DNA of 64,000 nt from Gammaproteobacteria bacterium (GTDB lineage Bacteria > Pseudomonadota > Gammaproteobacteria > Competibacterales > Competibacteraceae), in NCBI GenBank assembly GCA_024235135.1, contig JACKMZ010000010.1:1-64000 (forward strand), given 5' to 3'. Position numbers and translations under genes: made by a program. The notes under the pieces were generated by a model, which searched no databases, was not told the DNA's origin, and was given only the letters and a program-made list of their open reading frames with translations. The number at the start of each line of letters is the position of its first letter. Within the stretch, counting starts at the first letter, position 1. Shown here in pieces: positions 32,952 to 42,633 of this stretch.

Positions 32952-35381
32952 TCATGCCTGTTTTTGTTGTGGCGGTTCGTAGAGCGCGCGTTCGAGCTCC
33001 TGCACGGCCTGCGTGTAGTTTTCGACGCTGCCGAACAGACCGCGCCGGATTTGCGTCTTGCTGCCGAACTGGTCGAAGGGCGGCAGTTCCAGCACTTTGG
33101 CGTCTTCAATATCCTGCACGCCGTGATCGGCAAATTTTTCCAGCAATGCTTCGAGCACTGCGCGGGCCTGATTGCCGTATTTGCCGAACACGTCACGCTT
33201 CTTCACTTGGTTTGCGCGTTCGCGGCGGGTGAGCGGTTTCTGGTCGAAGGCGACGTGCGCGACGAGATCGAAGGCATCGAGTTCCGCGCCGTTGGGCACG
33301 GCTTGTTGCAGCACGTCCAGCGGAACGCCGTGCTCGGCGAGGGCTTCCAGCACGGCTTGTTTGCGGTCGGCTTCGTTCCAGCGGCGCAAAAAGTCCGTGA
33401 GGCTGCCGAATTGGACTTGCAGCGCCTTGCGGATTTCGTCTTTCAGGAGAACGCGGTAATCCTCGGTTATGAGCTTGCCGTCGGCATCGAGGTACTGCGA
33501 GCGTTCCACCGCAATACGCACATTCACATCGTCGATGACGTATTTTATGCGGGGTTCGCCGCCGCCTCCGGTGTCGCCGCCTTGCAGATTGTCGTCACCT
33601 AAAGAAGTGGGGTCATAAGGCGGCAACTCGGGTTCGCCGATGCCGGTGGGCGGGGGTTCATCGGGTGGAACAACAGGATCGTCCGGCTTGGGTTCGTAGA
33701 TCATGACGGGATCGCCATCGAAATCCGGATCGGCGAACAGGCGCGTGGCGCCCTTGAAGTCCATGATGGTGAAGTAGAGCTTGTGGTAGTCCTCGCGCAG
33801 GCGCGTGCCGCGCCCGATGATCTGCTTGAATTCGGTCATCGAGTTGATGCTTTGGTCGAGCACGATCAGCTTGCAGGTTTTGGCGTCCACGCCGGTGCTG
33901 AGCAATTTGGACGTGGTGGCGATGACGGGATACGGCTCATCGTTGTCGATGAAGTACGAGAGTTGCGCCTTGCCTTCGCTGTCTTCGCCGGTAATGCGCA
34001 TGACGTAGCGGCGGTTGTGGGCGGCAGCGGGAATCAGCTTCACCAACTCCTGCCGCATGCGTTCGGCATGATCCTGGTCGTCGCAGAACACGATGGTTTT
34101 CGCCATCGGGTCGGTGGCTTTGAGGTACTCCCACACCTTGCTGGCGACGAGCTTGGTGCGCTTTTCAAGCACGAGGGTGCGGTCGAAATCCCTGGTGTTG
34201 TATTGACGCTGTTCGACCTCCCGCCCGTGTTTGTCGTGCTTTCCCTTTTCGGGCGTGTAGCCGAGCGCATCGACATCGGTGGCGATGCGGATGACTTTGT
34301 ACGGCGCGAGGAAGCCGTCTTCGATGCCTTGCTTAAGCGAATAGATATAAATCGGATCGCCAAAGTAGGTGATGTTGCTGACCTCCTTGGTTTCCTTGGG
34401 CGTGGCGGTCAGACCCAGGTGCGTGGCGGCGCTGAAGTAGTCGAGCACTTCGCGCCAAGCTGAATCATCAGCGGCGCTGCCGCGATGGCATTCGTCGATG
34501 ACGACCAGATCGAAAAAATCCGCCGGGAACTGGCGGTAAATCTGCTTCCATTCTTCCTTGCCGGTGACGGCTTGATAGAGCGCGAGGTAAATCTCGTAGT
34601 TCTTCTTGATGGTGCGGTTCGTGACCTTGTGCATGACTTCGCCAAACGGGGCGAAATCCTGTTGCATGGTTTGATCGATGAGGATGTTGCGGTCGGCCAG
34701 GAACAGGATGCGTCTCTTGGCCTTGGCCTTCCACAGTCGCCAGATGATCTGGAACGCGGTGTAGGTTTTGCCGGTGCCGGTGGCCATCACCAGCAAAACG
34801 CGCTGCTGGCCTTTGGCGATGGCCTCGATGGCGCGGTTGATGGCAACGCGCTGGTAGTAACGCGGCTCCTTGCCGCTGCCGTCGGTGTGGAAGGGCTGCT
34901 CGACGAGTTTTACCGCGTCGGCTTCGACAAGCCCCTTCCATTGCTGGTACAGCGGCCACAGGTCGTCCAATTTGGGGAACTCGGCAAGCGAAAGCGCGCG
35001 CTCGACCGGCTGTGTAAGGCCGGTACGGTCGTGCAGCAGGAAGCCATCGCCGTTGCTACTCATGGCGAACGGAGCATCCAGCATTTCGGCGTAGGCCAAG
35101 GCTTGCTGCATACCGTGGCCGATGGAAAATCGCGCTTGCTTGGCCTCGACCACGGCAATCGGCAGGTTTGGCTTTGCATAGAGCACGAAATCGGCACGCT
35201 TGGGGCCGCCCTTGGCTTCCGGGTTCCTGATGCGGGCCGCGAGCTTGCTACGCACCATGACACGGCCATCGGTGAACTGCACTTCTTCGCGAAATTGTTC
35301 CTGCAACCAGCCGGCTTGCAGGATCGCCGGTGCGATGAACTTCGTGCAGATGTCGCGCTCGCTAAGTTGGTACTTGTCCAT
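32952..35381 (-). CDS. hsdR: Type I restriction endonuclease subunit R
   Basis: An 809-residue HsdR. The N-terminal nuclease contains KRADFVLYAKPNLPIAVVEAK (PD-ExK). The helicase motor follows: VLLVMATGTGKTYTAFQIIWRL (Walker A), LVVIDECHRGS (DECH), LGLTATPK (motif III) and KTIVFCDDQDHAERMRQELV, STGVDAKTCKLIVLDQSINSMTEFKQIIGRGTRLRED (motif VI). A C-terminal helical region assembles it on the methylase. It starts the hsdRMS operon and the order hsdR-hsdM-hsdS is preserved. Confidence 0.97.
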   Translation of the reverse strand: MDKYQLSERDICTKFIAPAILQAGWLQEQFREEVQFTDGRVMVRSKLAARIRNPEAKGGPKRADFVLYAKPNLPIAVVEAKQARFSIGHGMQQALAYAEMLDAPFAMSSNGDGFLLHDRTGLTQPVERALSLAEFPKLDDLWPLYQQWKGLVEADAVKLVEQPFHTDGSGKEPRYYQRVAINRAIEAIAKGQQRVLLVMATGTGKTYTAFQIIWRLWKAKAKRRILFLADRNILIDQTMQQDFAPFGEVMHKVTNRTIKKNYEIYLALYQAVTGKEEWKQIYRQFPADFFDLVVIDECHRGSAADDSAWREVLDYFSAATHLGLTATPKETKEVSNITYFGDPIYIYSLKQGIEDGFLAPYKVIRIATDVDALGYTPEKGKHDKHGREVEQRQYNTRDFDRTLVLEKRTKLVASKVWEYLKATDPMAKTIVFCDDQDHAERMRQELVKLIPAAAHNRRYVMRITGEDSEGKAQLSYFIDNDEPYPVIATTSKLLSTGVDAKTCKLIVLDQSINSMTEFKQIIGRGTRLREDYHKLYFTIMDFKGATRLFADPDFDGDPVMIYEPKPDDPVVPPDEPPPTGIGEPELPPYDPTSLGDDNLQGGDTGGGGEPRIKYVIDDVNVRIAVERSQYLDADGKLITEDYRVLLKDEIRKALQVQFGSLTDFLRRWNEADRKQAVLEALAEHGVPLDVLQQAVPNGAELDAFDLVAHVAFDQKPLTRRERANQVKKRDVFGKYGNQARAVLEALLEKFADHGVQDIEDAKVLELPPFDQFGSKTQIRRGLFGSVENYTQAVQELERALYEPPQQKQA

Positions 35382-35414
35382 TCATCCTCCCGAAACGATG
35401 GACGCCAGGAATGT

Positions 35415-35600
35415 TCAGGCGTTGGAAGCCTCCTCGCCGGTCTTGCCCTCGTCCGACCCGCCCGCCCGCACCCAGTCATCGACCTCGGAGGTCTTGAACT
35501 TCCACAGCCGCCCGACACGGTGCGCGGGCAAACCCTTGCGGTCGATCCAGCGGTAAATGGCATGAACGGATCGGTACTGGCCAAGGGTCTGGCTTAGCAA
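35415..35600 (-). CDS. Excisionase-like helix-turn-helix protein, shortened N-terminus
   Basis: A 61-residue protein with HAIYRWIDRKGLPAHRVGRLWKFKTSEVDDWV, the winged HTH of excisionase/MerR-like DNA-binding proteins that commonly precede hsdR in type I loci. The region before HAIYRW is not the usual first helix (LTAxEVAxYLxVS), and the only start codon is a TTG, so the gene is probably truncated or frameshifted at its 5' end. It ends 33 bases before hsdR and may control the operon. Confidence 0.65.
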   Translation of the reverse strand: MLSQTLGQYRSVHAIYRWIDRKGLPAHRVGRLWKFKTSEVDDWVRAGGSDEGKTGEEASNA

Positions 35601-35610
35601 ACCCTCAAGG

Positions 35611-36456
35611 TCAACGGTTATTCGGCAGGCGTTCCAGCAAGCCTTCCACGCCGGGATAATCCTGCCGACGGATCATGTACTTGCGGGTATAGCGCCCCCA
35701 GGGCTGGCCACTATGGAAGGCGTCCAGAAAGGCGGGGCGATCGATCACGCGCGCGCCGCCGACGCTGTGCACGCCACGCGCGAATAGGGGATCGGGCAGA
35801 CAACCGGCGGTCGGACCGACCATGACCACCGAGCGCGCGTCCCGACAAGCGACCAGCACCCGGTCCAGGGTATCGTTGAGCAGCACCGTGCTGGTGCTGA
35901 GCACCTTGTCGCTCCCGGCCAATTCGGCGGGATCGAGCGTTACCCGATAGCCGTCCCGTGTTCCGGCCAATTCGGGCTTGAGTTCCAGAACGGTCAGTTG
36001 CGCGCCGCTCGCGACGATTAATGGCGCCAGCGGAGGGAAGAAGCCCACCATGCCAATCCGTTCGCCGGGTTGTGGATTCAGTTGTCCCAGCGGATCGGCG
36101 GTCTCGTCGGGAATCCAACCGACCCGCGCGAACAGATGTTGCGAGAGCGCATTGAACGCCGCCAAGCCGATGGCCCGGCGGGCTGGATCGGCGCTTCCGT
36201 ACTCACGCACCCACGTCAGCACGGACGCACCACTCATTCGCTCGGCCCCGATCCGCCGCGCCCCCGCGAGCGTATCGGCCAACCATACGTAGCTGAAACC
36301 GCAACTGCCATCTTCCAACTCCAGCACCGCGAATTCGGCATCCTTGCCGACCGGGGTGGTTGCGGTGGGGAGATGCAAAGCCTTCACGCACGGCAACGCG
36401 GACTCTCCCGCTATCCGTTCGGCCAGCCAGATGAAATGTTCCGTTACGGAGCGCAT
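35611..36456 (-). CDS. DUF4213/DUF364 protein, putative metal chelation
   Basis: A 281-residue cytoplasmic protein. The N-terminal part up to ~100 (GFSYVWLADTLAGARRIGAERMSGASVLTWVREYGSADPARRAIGLAAFNAL) is the DUF4213-like enolase-N fold, and the rest (GERIGMVGFFPPLAPLIVASGAQLTVLELKPEL..., DKVLSTSTVLLNDTLDRVLVACRDARSVVMVGPTAGCLPDPLFARGVHSVGGARVID) is DUF364, a Rossmann-like domain described as putative heavy-metal chelation. Structural relatives hint at metal or chelate handling. It lies immediately upstream of the HTH gene on the same strand but ends only 10 bases before it. Confidence 0.88.
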   Translation of the reverse strand: MRSVTEHFIWLAERIAGESALPCVKALHLPTATTPVGKDAEFAVLELEDGSCGFSYVWLADTLAGARRIGAERMSGASVLTWVREYGSADPARRAIGLAAFNALSQHLFARVGWIPDETADPLGQLNPQPGERIGMVGFFPPLAPLIVASGAQLTVLELKPELAGTRDGYRVTLDPAELAGSDKVLSTSTVLLNDTLDRVLVACRDARSVVMVGPTAGCLPDPLFARGVHSVGGARVIDRPAFLDAFHSGQPWGRYTRKYMIRRQDYPGVEGLLERLPNNR

Positions 36457-36527
36457 GGAGATACCCAGGGTTTATGGTCGGGGTCGGAACTTGCGCGGGT
36501 CCGCTTGCGCGGGGAGCATTCGACGAA

Positions 36528-36564
36528 GAACGGGCGGCGGGCCGTATCAACCTGCCGCCCGTTC
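36528..36564 (-). terminator. GC-rich hairpin after the acyl-CoA ligase gene
   Basis: GAACGGGCGGC and GCCGCCCGTTC form an 11-bp perfect stem with a 15-base loop, 16 bases past the stop codon of the minus-strand ligase; on that strand it is followed by TTCTTCGTC, a weak T-rich tail. Confidence 0.65.
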
Positions 36565-36579
36565 TGGGCGTGGATCAAG

Positions 36580-38274
36580 CTAGGCCGTGGCGTCCACCTT
36601 CAAGCCCAGTTCCGAAACCATGGCCTCGCGGATCAGGTATTTCTGCACCTTGCCCGTGATAGTCATGGGGAATTCCCGCACGAAACGGATGTACCGCGGA
36701 ATCTTGTAGTGAGCGATCTGGCCCTTGCAGAACTCGCGCACATCGTCCTCGCTGAGTTGCGCCCCTTCGGTCGGGATGATCCAGGCGCACAATTCCTCGC
36801 CGTATTTCTTGTCCGGCACACCGACCACCTGCACGTCCTGGATGGCGGGATGACGGTATAGATATTCCTCGATTTCACGCGGATACAGGTTTTCCCCGCC
36901 GCGAATCACCATGTCCTTGATACGCCCGACGATGTTGCAATAGCCTTCGGAATCGAGCGTCGCCAGATCGCCGGTGTGCATCCAACCTTCGTCGTCGATG
37001 GCTTCGTGGGTTTTTTCCGCGTCGCCCCAATAGCCCTGCATCACGCTGTAACCGCGGGTGCAGAGTTCGCCTGGCATGCCGGGCGGCACGATGTTGCCGT
37101 CGGAATCGACAATCTTGACTTCCAGGTGAGGATGAATCCGGCCCACCGTCGAGACGCGCTTTTCCAACGGTTCGTCCGTGGAACTCTGGAAACTCACCGG
37201 GCTGGTTTCGGTCATGCCGTAGCAAATGGTGACCTGATTCATGTGCATCTCACTGATCACCCGCTTCATGACCTCGATCGGGCAGGGCGAACCCGCCATG
37301 ATGCCGGTGCGCAGGGAGCTGAGATCGTAATCGCCGAGATTCGGATCGTTCAACTCGGCGATGAACATCGTGGGCACGCCGTGAAGCCCGGTACATTTTT
37401 CGGCCTGCACCGCTTTCAACACCGCTTCGGGCTCGAACGCCTCGGCGGGATAGACGATCGCGCTGCCGTGCGTCACGCAGGCCAGATTGCCCAATACCAT
37501 GCCGAAGCAATGATAAAGCGGCACGGGAATGCAGAGCCGGTCTTGGTCGGTGAGTTTCATCGCTTCGCCGATGAAAAATCCGTTGTTCAACACATTGCGA
37601 TGGGTCAGCGTCGCGCCTTTGGGATTGCCCGTGGTGCCGCTGGTGAACTGGATGTTGATGGCATCGTTGGGGTCCAGTTCCGAGGCGACCTTGCGCAACT
37701 GCTCATGATGCGAAGCATCCGGCAACGCGGTGATATCGGAAAAATTGTACAGGCCAGGCGTTTTGTCCGTACCCAGGCGGATCACGACGCGCAGATCCGG
37801 CAATTGCGCGGCCTGCAAAGCGCCCGGCCGACACGTGTTCAATTCCGGCGCGACGTCCTGGAGCATCTCGATATAGTTGCTTGTTTTGAACTCCGGCATC
37901 GTGATCAGCACTTTGCAACCGACCTTGTTGAGTGCGTAGACCAATTCGGCCCGGCGATAGGCCGGATTGATGTTAACCAGTATCAGACCGGCCTTGGCGG
38001 TGGCGAATTGGGTAACGACCCACTCCGCGTTGTTGTGGGACCAGATTCCGACGCGATCGCCTTTTGTAAGCCCCAGCGCCAATAATCCGGCGGCGAAGGC
38101 ATCGATTTGTCGTTGTAGATCACCGTAGGTCCAACGGATGTTTTCGTGGCGCGAAATCAGGGCGTCGCGATCCGCCCACCGCTCGGCCGCCTGATCGAAG
38201 AAATGGCTAATGGTGTCCTCAATCAGTGGCGTTGAAGTGCTACCGCGTACATAGCTTTGTTCTAAACTGCTCAT
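36580..38274 (-). CDS. Acyl-CoA synthetase (AMP-binding, medium/long chain)
   Basis: A 564-residue ANL-superfamily ligase that activates fatty acids to acyl-CoA with ATP. Visible motifs: QFTSGTTGNPKGATLTHRNVLNN (AMP-binding), CYGMTETSPVSFQS, GELCTRGYSVMQGYWGDAEKTHEAIDDEGWMHTGDLATLDSEGYCNIVGRIKDMVIRGGENLYPREIEEYLY, and the catalytic lysine in FPMTITGKVQKYLIR. The best match in my memory is the ACSF2/FadK-like medium-chain group. AGGAGG five bases before the ATG marks a strong start. It is probably connected with the downstream lipid genes by function, not by operon. Confidence 0.93.
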   Translation of the reverse strand: MSSLEQSYVRGSTSTPLIEDTISHFFDQAAERWADRDALISRHENIRWTYGDLQRQIDAFAAGLLALGLTKGDRVGIWSHNNAEWVVTQFATAKAGLILVNINPAYRRAELVYALNKVGCKVLITMPEFKTSNYIEMLQDVAPELNTCRPGALQAAQLPDLRVVIRLGTDKTPGLYNFSDITALPDASHHEQLRKVASELDPNDAINIQFTSGTTGNPKGATLTHRNVLNNGFFIGEAMKLTDQDRLCIPVPLYHCFGMVLGNLACVTHGSAIVYPAEAFEPEAVLKAVQAEKCTGLHGVPTMFIAELNDPNLGDYDLSSLRTGIMAGSPCPIEVMKRVISEMHMNQVTICYGMTETSPVSFQSSTDEPLEKRVSTVGRIHPHLEVKIVDSDGNIVPPGMPGELCTRGYSVMQGYWGDAEKTHEAIDDEGWMHTGDLATLDSEGYCNIVGRIKDMVIRGGENLYPREIEEYLYRHPAIQDVQVVGVPDKKYGEELCAWIIPTEGAQLSEDDVREFCKGQIAHYKIPRYIRFVREFPMTITGKVQKYLIREAMVSELGLKVDATA

Positions 38275-38400
38275 TCTTACCTCCTCTCAATCCCCAGGCG
38301 GGGACTCAAGTATTGAGAGTAGAAGGCGCTCGGCCCTTGTACCAGGGTTCACTCGGGAAAAGCCGTGGCCACTTTACGCAAAATCAAAGTCGGCCGGACG

Positions 38401-39978
38401 CTAATCGGGGTCGCTCGGTGGATTATCCGGTTTTACTGTTCCGACAATGCAGTTCCGGCCATTTCGCTTCGCCTCGTAAAGATTTTCATCGGCTTCCACG
38501 ATCAACGCATCATCCCAGTCGGCGGGCGAGACCGGATAAAAGACATAACCCACGGACACGGTGACGGACAGGGTTCGCCCATCCGGCAAATCCACCCGCA
38601 GGGTTTCGACTTCCCGACGAAAACACTCCAGGCTTTTCGCCAGCCCCCCGACCGAGACGCCCGAGCAGATCAGAAGAAATTCCTCCCCGCCATAGCGGAC
38701 AAGCCAATCCGTCTCTCGCCGGAAGATCGACCGCATTTTTCTGGCGAACACTTCCAAACACTGGTCTCCCGCGACATGGCCGTAGGTGTCGTTCAATGTC
38801 TTGAAGCGGTCCACATCCAGCATGACGATGCTCAGGGACAGCCGGTGCCGGGCAGCAAGCCGGAGCAACCCCGGCAGCCTGTGGCACAGAAAATTGCGAT
38901 TCTTCAGTTGGGTCAGCGAATCCGTTTCGTTGAGCAGGGCCAGCTCGGCGTTGAGGGCATCGAGCTGTTTATTGACTATCCGTAGCTTGCGATTCCAGTA
39001 CAGAATCACGGCGATGATCACCAAGGCGATGGAAAGGTACTGCAGCACTTGCGTCCAGTTCACCAACAGGTGGTACTCGACCGAAATCCACCGGGAGAAC
39101 AACCGCTGCAAGGTCTTGCTGTCCACCGAAGCCAGGGCCTTGTTCATGATGTTGAGCAACACCGGCCGGTCCGAACGCACGGACATCACCGTGGGAAAGG
39201 AAATATCCAGATGGCCGGCGACTTTGAGATTGGTCAGTCCCAACCGCTCGATCGCGTAGCTGCACACCGGAAGCAGTTCGGTAAACGCGTAGATCTCGCC
39301 ATCGGAAACTTTCAGCACGCCGTCGTCGACATCCTTGACTTCCACGATGTTGACCGCGCCGTACCGCTGCGGAATCAGCTTGAGTGTCGGATAGCCGGCC
39401 GGGATACCGATGGTCCGGTCCTTGATCGCCTCGAAGCCCAGCGGAATTGGTTCGCTCTTCCGGGTGATGTAGACATTGCGCATGTTCAGAAAGGGTCGGG
39501 TCTTGAGGTAATAAGGCGAGGGATCGCCGACCCCGGCATCGGAGGTCACGATGTCGCACTCACGGGCTTCGAGCTTGCGCAGCGACTCGGCCCAATCCGC
39601 GGTGGGCGCCAGTTCGAAACGCACGCCCAGCCGTTGCTCGACGATTTCCAGCAGGTCGGCGATGATGCCCACGTGTTGGCCGTCTTCGATGCCCTCCAGT
39701 GGCATCCAGTGCGGGTCCACGCATTTTCGGATCACGGGATTCCGGGTCAGGTACTCCCGTTCCTCGTCCGTGAGTCGTATCGACCGGCTGGGTGCGGAAT
39801 CCATCGGGGATTCCGGATGAGGTTGGACAATGGGAACGACAAGCAACGCGCCCAGCGCGACGTGAAGGAAACGGCTGCGCCAGACAACACGCCGGCTCCC
39901 CTTGTCCACGCGGCGACTGGGATTCTTGAACCGGAACCGGAACCGGTTAACGAATCGTACTGTCATTCTTCGATCCAT
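38401..39978 (-). CDS. Membrane diguanylate cyclase with periplasmic solute-binding sensor
   Basis: A 525-residue protein: a basic N-terminus with membrane anchor (~32-52), a periplasmic SBP_bac_3 (amino-acid-binding-protein-like) domain from ~70 to ~310 (KCVDPHWMPLEGIEDGQHVGIIADLLEIVEQRLGVRFEL...DIVTSDAGVGDPSPYYLKTRPFL), a second transmembrane segment (YLSIALVIIAVILYW), a short coiled coil and a GGDEF domain with LDVDRFKTLNDTYGHVAGD and RYGGEEFLL. The RETD before WLVRY is an RxxD product-inhibition site at the right spacing. It makes c-di-GMP in response to a small periplasmic ligand. Confidence 0.93.
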   Translation of the reverse strand: MDRRMTVRFVNRFRFRFKNPSRRVDKGSRRVVWRSRFLHVALGALLVVPIVQPHPESPMDSAPSRSIRLTDEEREYLTRNPVIRKCVDPHWMPLEGIEDGQHVGIIADLLEIVEQRLGVRFELAPTADWAESLRKLEARECDIVTSDAGVGDPSPYYLKTRPFLNMRNVYITRKSEPIPLGFEAIKDRTIGIPAGYPTLKLIPQRYGAVNIVEVKDVDDGVLKVSDGEIYAFTELLPVCSYAIERLGLTNLKVAGHLDISFPTVMSVRSDRPVLLNIMNKALASVDSKTLQRLFSRWISVEYHLLVNWTQVLQYLSIALVIIAVILYWNRKLRIVNKQLDALNAELALLNETDSLTQLKNRNFLCHRLPGLLRLAARHRLSLSIVMLDVDRFKTLNDTYGHVAGDQCLEVFARKMRSIFRRETDWLVRYGGEEFLLICSGVSVGGLAKSLECFRREVETLRVDLPDGRTLSVTVSVGYVFYPVSPADWDDALIVEADENLYEAKRNGRNCIVGTVKPDNPPSDPD

Positions 39979-40281
39979 GCATAAGCGCCTTCGAATGTCG
40001 ATCTCTCATGACGAGCGGTTTTGAGGAGATGCACTGAGAAGGCACTGACGAATCGGTCACGATTCTCCGACACACCGCTTGTTACCGCACTAAATCTAAA
40101 TAAGTGGATACCGCGTTTCTCATCGCCTGGCTCCGCCGAATCGATGGGGACGTAGCCGAACGGTTCGCCAGCGCATGAGAAGAATTCCTTCCTGTTAGAG
40201 TAACCGGTTTCGACGAATCGTGAGGAGTCGAGATGGTTAAAACCTTCGGATCGGCAAGACACGATGGCATGAGGACGAACC
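39979..40281. other. Intergenic region between divergent genes
   Basis: About 300 bases containing the divergent promoters of the diguanylate cyclase and the methyltransferase. I see no gene, operator or strong hairpin in it. Confidence 0.5.
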
Positions 40282-40290
40282 GTGGATGAG

Positions 40291-41028
40291 ATGAGCTATC
40301 TATTTGAAGTGTTTGACCGAATGACGCAGACCGGTCCCGGTAGCGACGCTTCCTCGCGCCGGGCTTTGCGTCGATTTTCGGATCTGCCGGACCGGCCCAG
40401 AATCGCCGATTTCGGCTGCGGACCCGGTCGGACTTCCCTGCTGCTGGCCCGCGAGACACAGGGCGAGGTGATCGCCATCGAAAGTCACGCGCCCTGCATC
40501 GACGCACTCGCGCGGCGGGCGGAACGGGAAGGCTTATCCCGGTATCTTTTCCCGATGGTGGCCGACATGGGGCAACCGCCGATTGCCCCGAAATCGCTGG
40601 ATCTGATCTGGTCGGAAGGGGCGATCTATTTCCTGGGTTTCCAGCGGGGACTGGAACTGTGGCGGCCGTTGTTGAAAACGCGGGCGGGTATCGCGGTGAC
40701 GGAAATCACCTGGTTGACGGACCATCCATCCCCCGCCAACGACCGGTTCTGGCGGCGGGAGTATCCGGCCATGCAATCCCTGGCGGCGAATGTCGCGGCC
40801 GTGGAACAGGCCGGCTATGAATTGATCGAGACCTTTACCCTGCCCCCGGAGGACTGGTCGCTCCACTATTACACGCCATTGCAAGTCTCGATCGACCAGT
40901 TGAGAGCGGATCATCCCGACGAGCCGTTGGCCCAGCAATGCGCCGCCATCCTGCAGGCCGAGATCGATCTCTACGGCGCGCACGGTACGGAATACGGCTA
41001 TGTGTTTTATCTGGCGAGAATGGCGTGA
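40291..41028 (+). CDS. Class I SAM-dependent methyltransferase
   Basis: A 245-residue methyltransferase: RIADFGCGPGRTSLLLAR (motif I), EVIAIESHAPCIDALARRAEREGL (motif II), VADMGQPPIAPKSLDLIWSEGAIYFLG (motifs III-IV), then ITWLTDHPSPANDRFWRREYPAM. The FGCGPGRT and SEGAIY elements are typical of the small-molecule UbiE-like class, but the substrate is unknown. GTG at 40282 followed by ATG at 40291 are both possible starts. It is separate from its neighbours. Confidence 0.88.
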   Translation: MSYLFEVFDRMTQTGPGSDASSRRALRRFSDLPDRPRIADFGCGPGRTSLLLARETQGEVIAIESHAPCIDALARRAEREGLSRYLFPMVADMGQPPIAPKSLDLIWSEGAIYFLGFQRGLELWRPLLKTRAGIAVTEITWLTDHPSPANDRFWRREYPAMQSLAANVAAVEQAGYELIETFTLPPEDWSLHYYTPLQVSIDQLRADHPDEPLAQQCAAILQAEIDLYGAHGTEYGYVFYLARMA

Positions 41029-41371
41029 TCGTTCGGCGAGAAGATACGGCCGACGCCCTCGGGAACATAAGCCAGACACGCTGCTTGGAGTCTCGAACGA
41101 TGCGCTTCCTTCGTCAGCGCATCCTACGGCGTTCGGCAACAAAACTACGGGTCGCCCGGACGCCACGGCAGTAGTAGTAGGGTGGGCAACTTGTTGCCCA
41201 CGCGGTAATGCGCAATCCCCCATCGTACTGCGTCCATCCAACCTTTCCGTCATTCCTTCCCGTTACTTCTCCACGATTTTTCAGCGCCTCCAGGCACGCG
41301 ATCGGCCCCAGAATGGCATTGATTGTGCTGGTTACCCACGGGGTAAGCGACAACGTACAGAGGAGGATTCC
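41029..41371 (+). other. Intergenic region with a dispersed repeat
   Basis: About 340 bases before the two-TM protein gene. It contains the second GTAGGGTGGGCAAC palindrome and an AGAGGAGG ribosome binding site at its end; no gene seen. Confidence 0.5.
41177..41201. repeat. Dispersed GTGGGCAAC palindrome, copy 2
   Basis: GTAGGGTGGGCAAC-TT-GTTGCCCAC: the left arm is full-length, the right arm ends early before CGCGG. Preceded by a GTAGTA direct repeat. Confidence 0.75.
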
Positions 41372-41998
41372 GTGGAATTGGAACAAAGATTCGGTCTGCT
41401 CGGCGGCAAGATCAAGGTGAGCGTGAATAACGATGACGTATTGATCATCACGCATAAAACCTTTATGAATTCGAACACCAACAGGTATCTTCTTGACTCG
41501 ATCGATCCGAGATACGAATCGATCCGGCATTTTTCGGTCGCGGCGGGCGCCAGTGCCGTTGTTTATCTGGCGTTGTCGGTATTTTTCGGGTGGTATGGAA
41601 AAACGTATTACGAACCGCCCGACGATGGCGGTTGGCTGTTTTTTTCCCTCATCACCTTCGTTGCCTTTCTGATTGCGGCGGTAAAGGCGTACCGATCAAG
41701 AATCAACGTCGTCCGCTTCCGCTCCATCGACGGCAACTGGCTGTTCTCGATATTGGCTAACAAACCGAGCGCCGGCGATGTCGAGAATTTTTGCGAACGG
41801 CTCGAAAATCGGATTGAGCGCATACGTTATCGCGGGGCAATATCGAACGAGCGGATGGCCAATAATTTGCGAAGACACGTGGAATTTCTGTTCGCGCAAA
41901 AGGTGCTCAGCGAGACTGAAGCCCGATTGGCGCTGACACGCATCTCGAACAAATTCAAACTGCGAGTTCTGAATTTCACCCGAGACGAAACCGTTTAA
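41372..41998 (+). CDS. Two-TM membrane protein, unknown
   Basis: A 208-residue protein with two transmembrane helices (about residues 60-82, FSVAAGASAVVYLALSVFFGWY, and 95-113, WLFFSLITFVAFLIAAVKAY), a cytoplasmic N-terminal ~55 residues, and a charged C-terminal region (DVENFCERLENRIERIRY, FKLRVLNFTRDETV). The GTG at 41372 has AGAGGAGG six bases upstream, which fixes the start; an in-frame extension to 41000 includes a repeat and is not coding. No family recognised. Confidence 0.75.
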   Translation: MELEQRFGLLGGKIKVSVNNDDVLIITHKTFMNSNTNRYLLDSIDPRYESIRHFSVAAGASAVVYLALSVFFGWYGKTYYEPPDDGGWLFFSLITFVAFLIAAVKAYRSRINVVRFRSIDGNWLFSILANKPSAGDVENFCERLENRIERIRYRGAISNERMANNLRRHVEFLFAQKVLSETEARLALTRISNKFKLRVLNFTRDETV

Positions 41999-42052
41999 GT
42001 AAGCGCCGCCCGCCGGACCTGACCGACGCCGCTCCCCGGCGTCTGTCCAGTA

Positions 42053-42082
42053 GTAGGGTGGGCAACAAGTTGCCCACCCTAC
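42053..42082. repeat. Dispersed GTGGGCAAC palindrome, copy 3 (perfect)
   Basis: GTAGGGTGGGCAAC-AA-GTTGCCCACCCTAC is a perfect 14-bp inverted repeat and probably the intact form of this element. It ends 2 bases before the truncated FGE-like gene and could form a stable hairpin at its 3' end. Confidence 0.8.
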
Positions 42083-42084
42083 GG

Positions 42085-42633
<549 letters not shown>

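Noticed and set aside
31251..33602. 783-codon plus-strand frame opposite hsdM and hsdR
   Set aside because: hsdM and hsdR are full-length with all motifs; the antisense product is a composition artefact.
36976..38085. 369-codon plus-strand frame opposite the acyl-CoA ligase
   Set aside because: The ligase is full-length with family motifs; the shadow has no ribosome binding site or domain.
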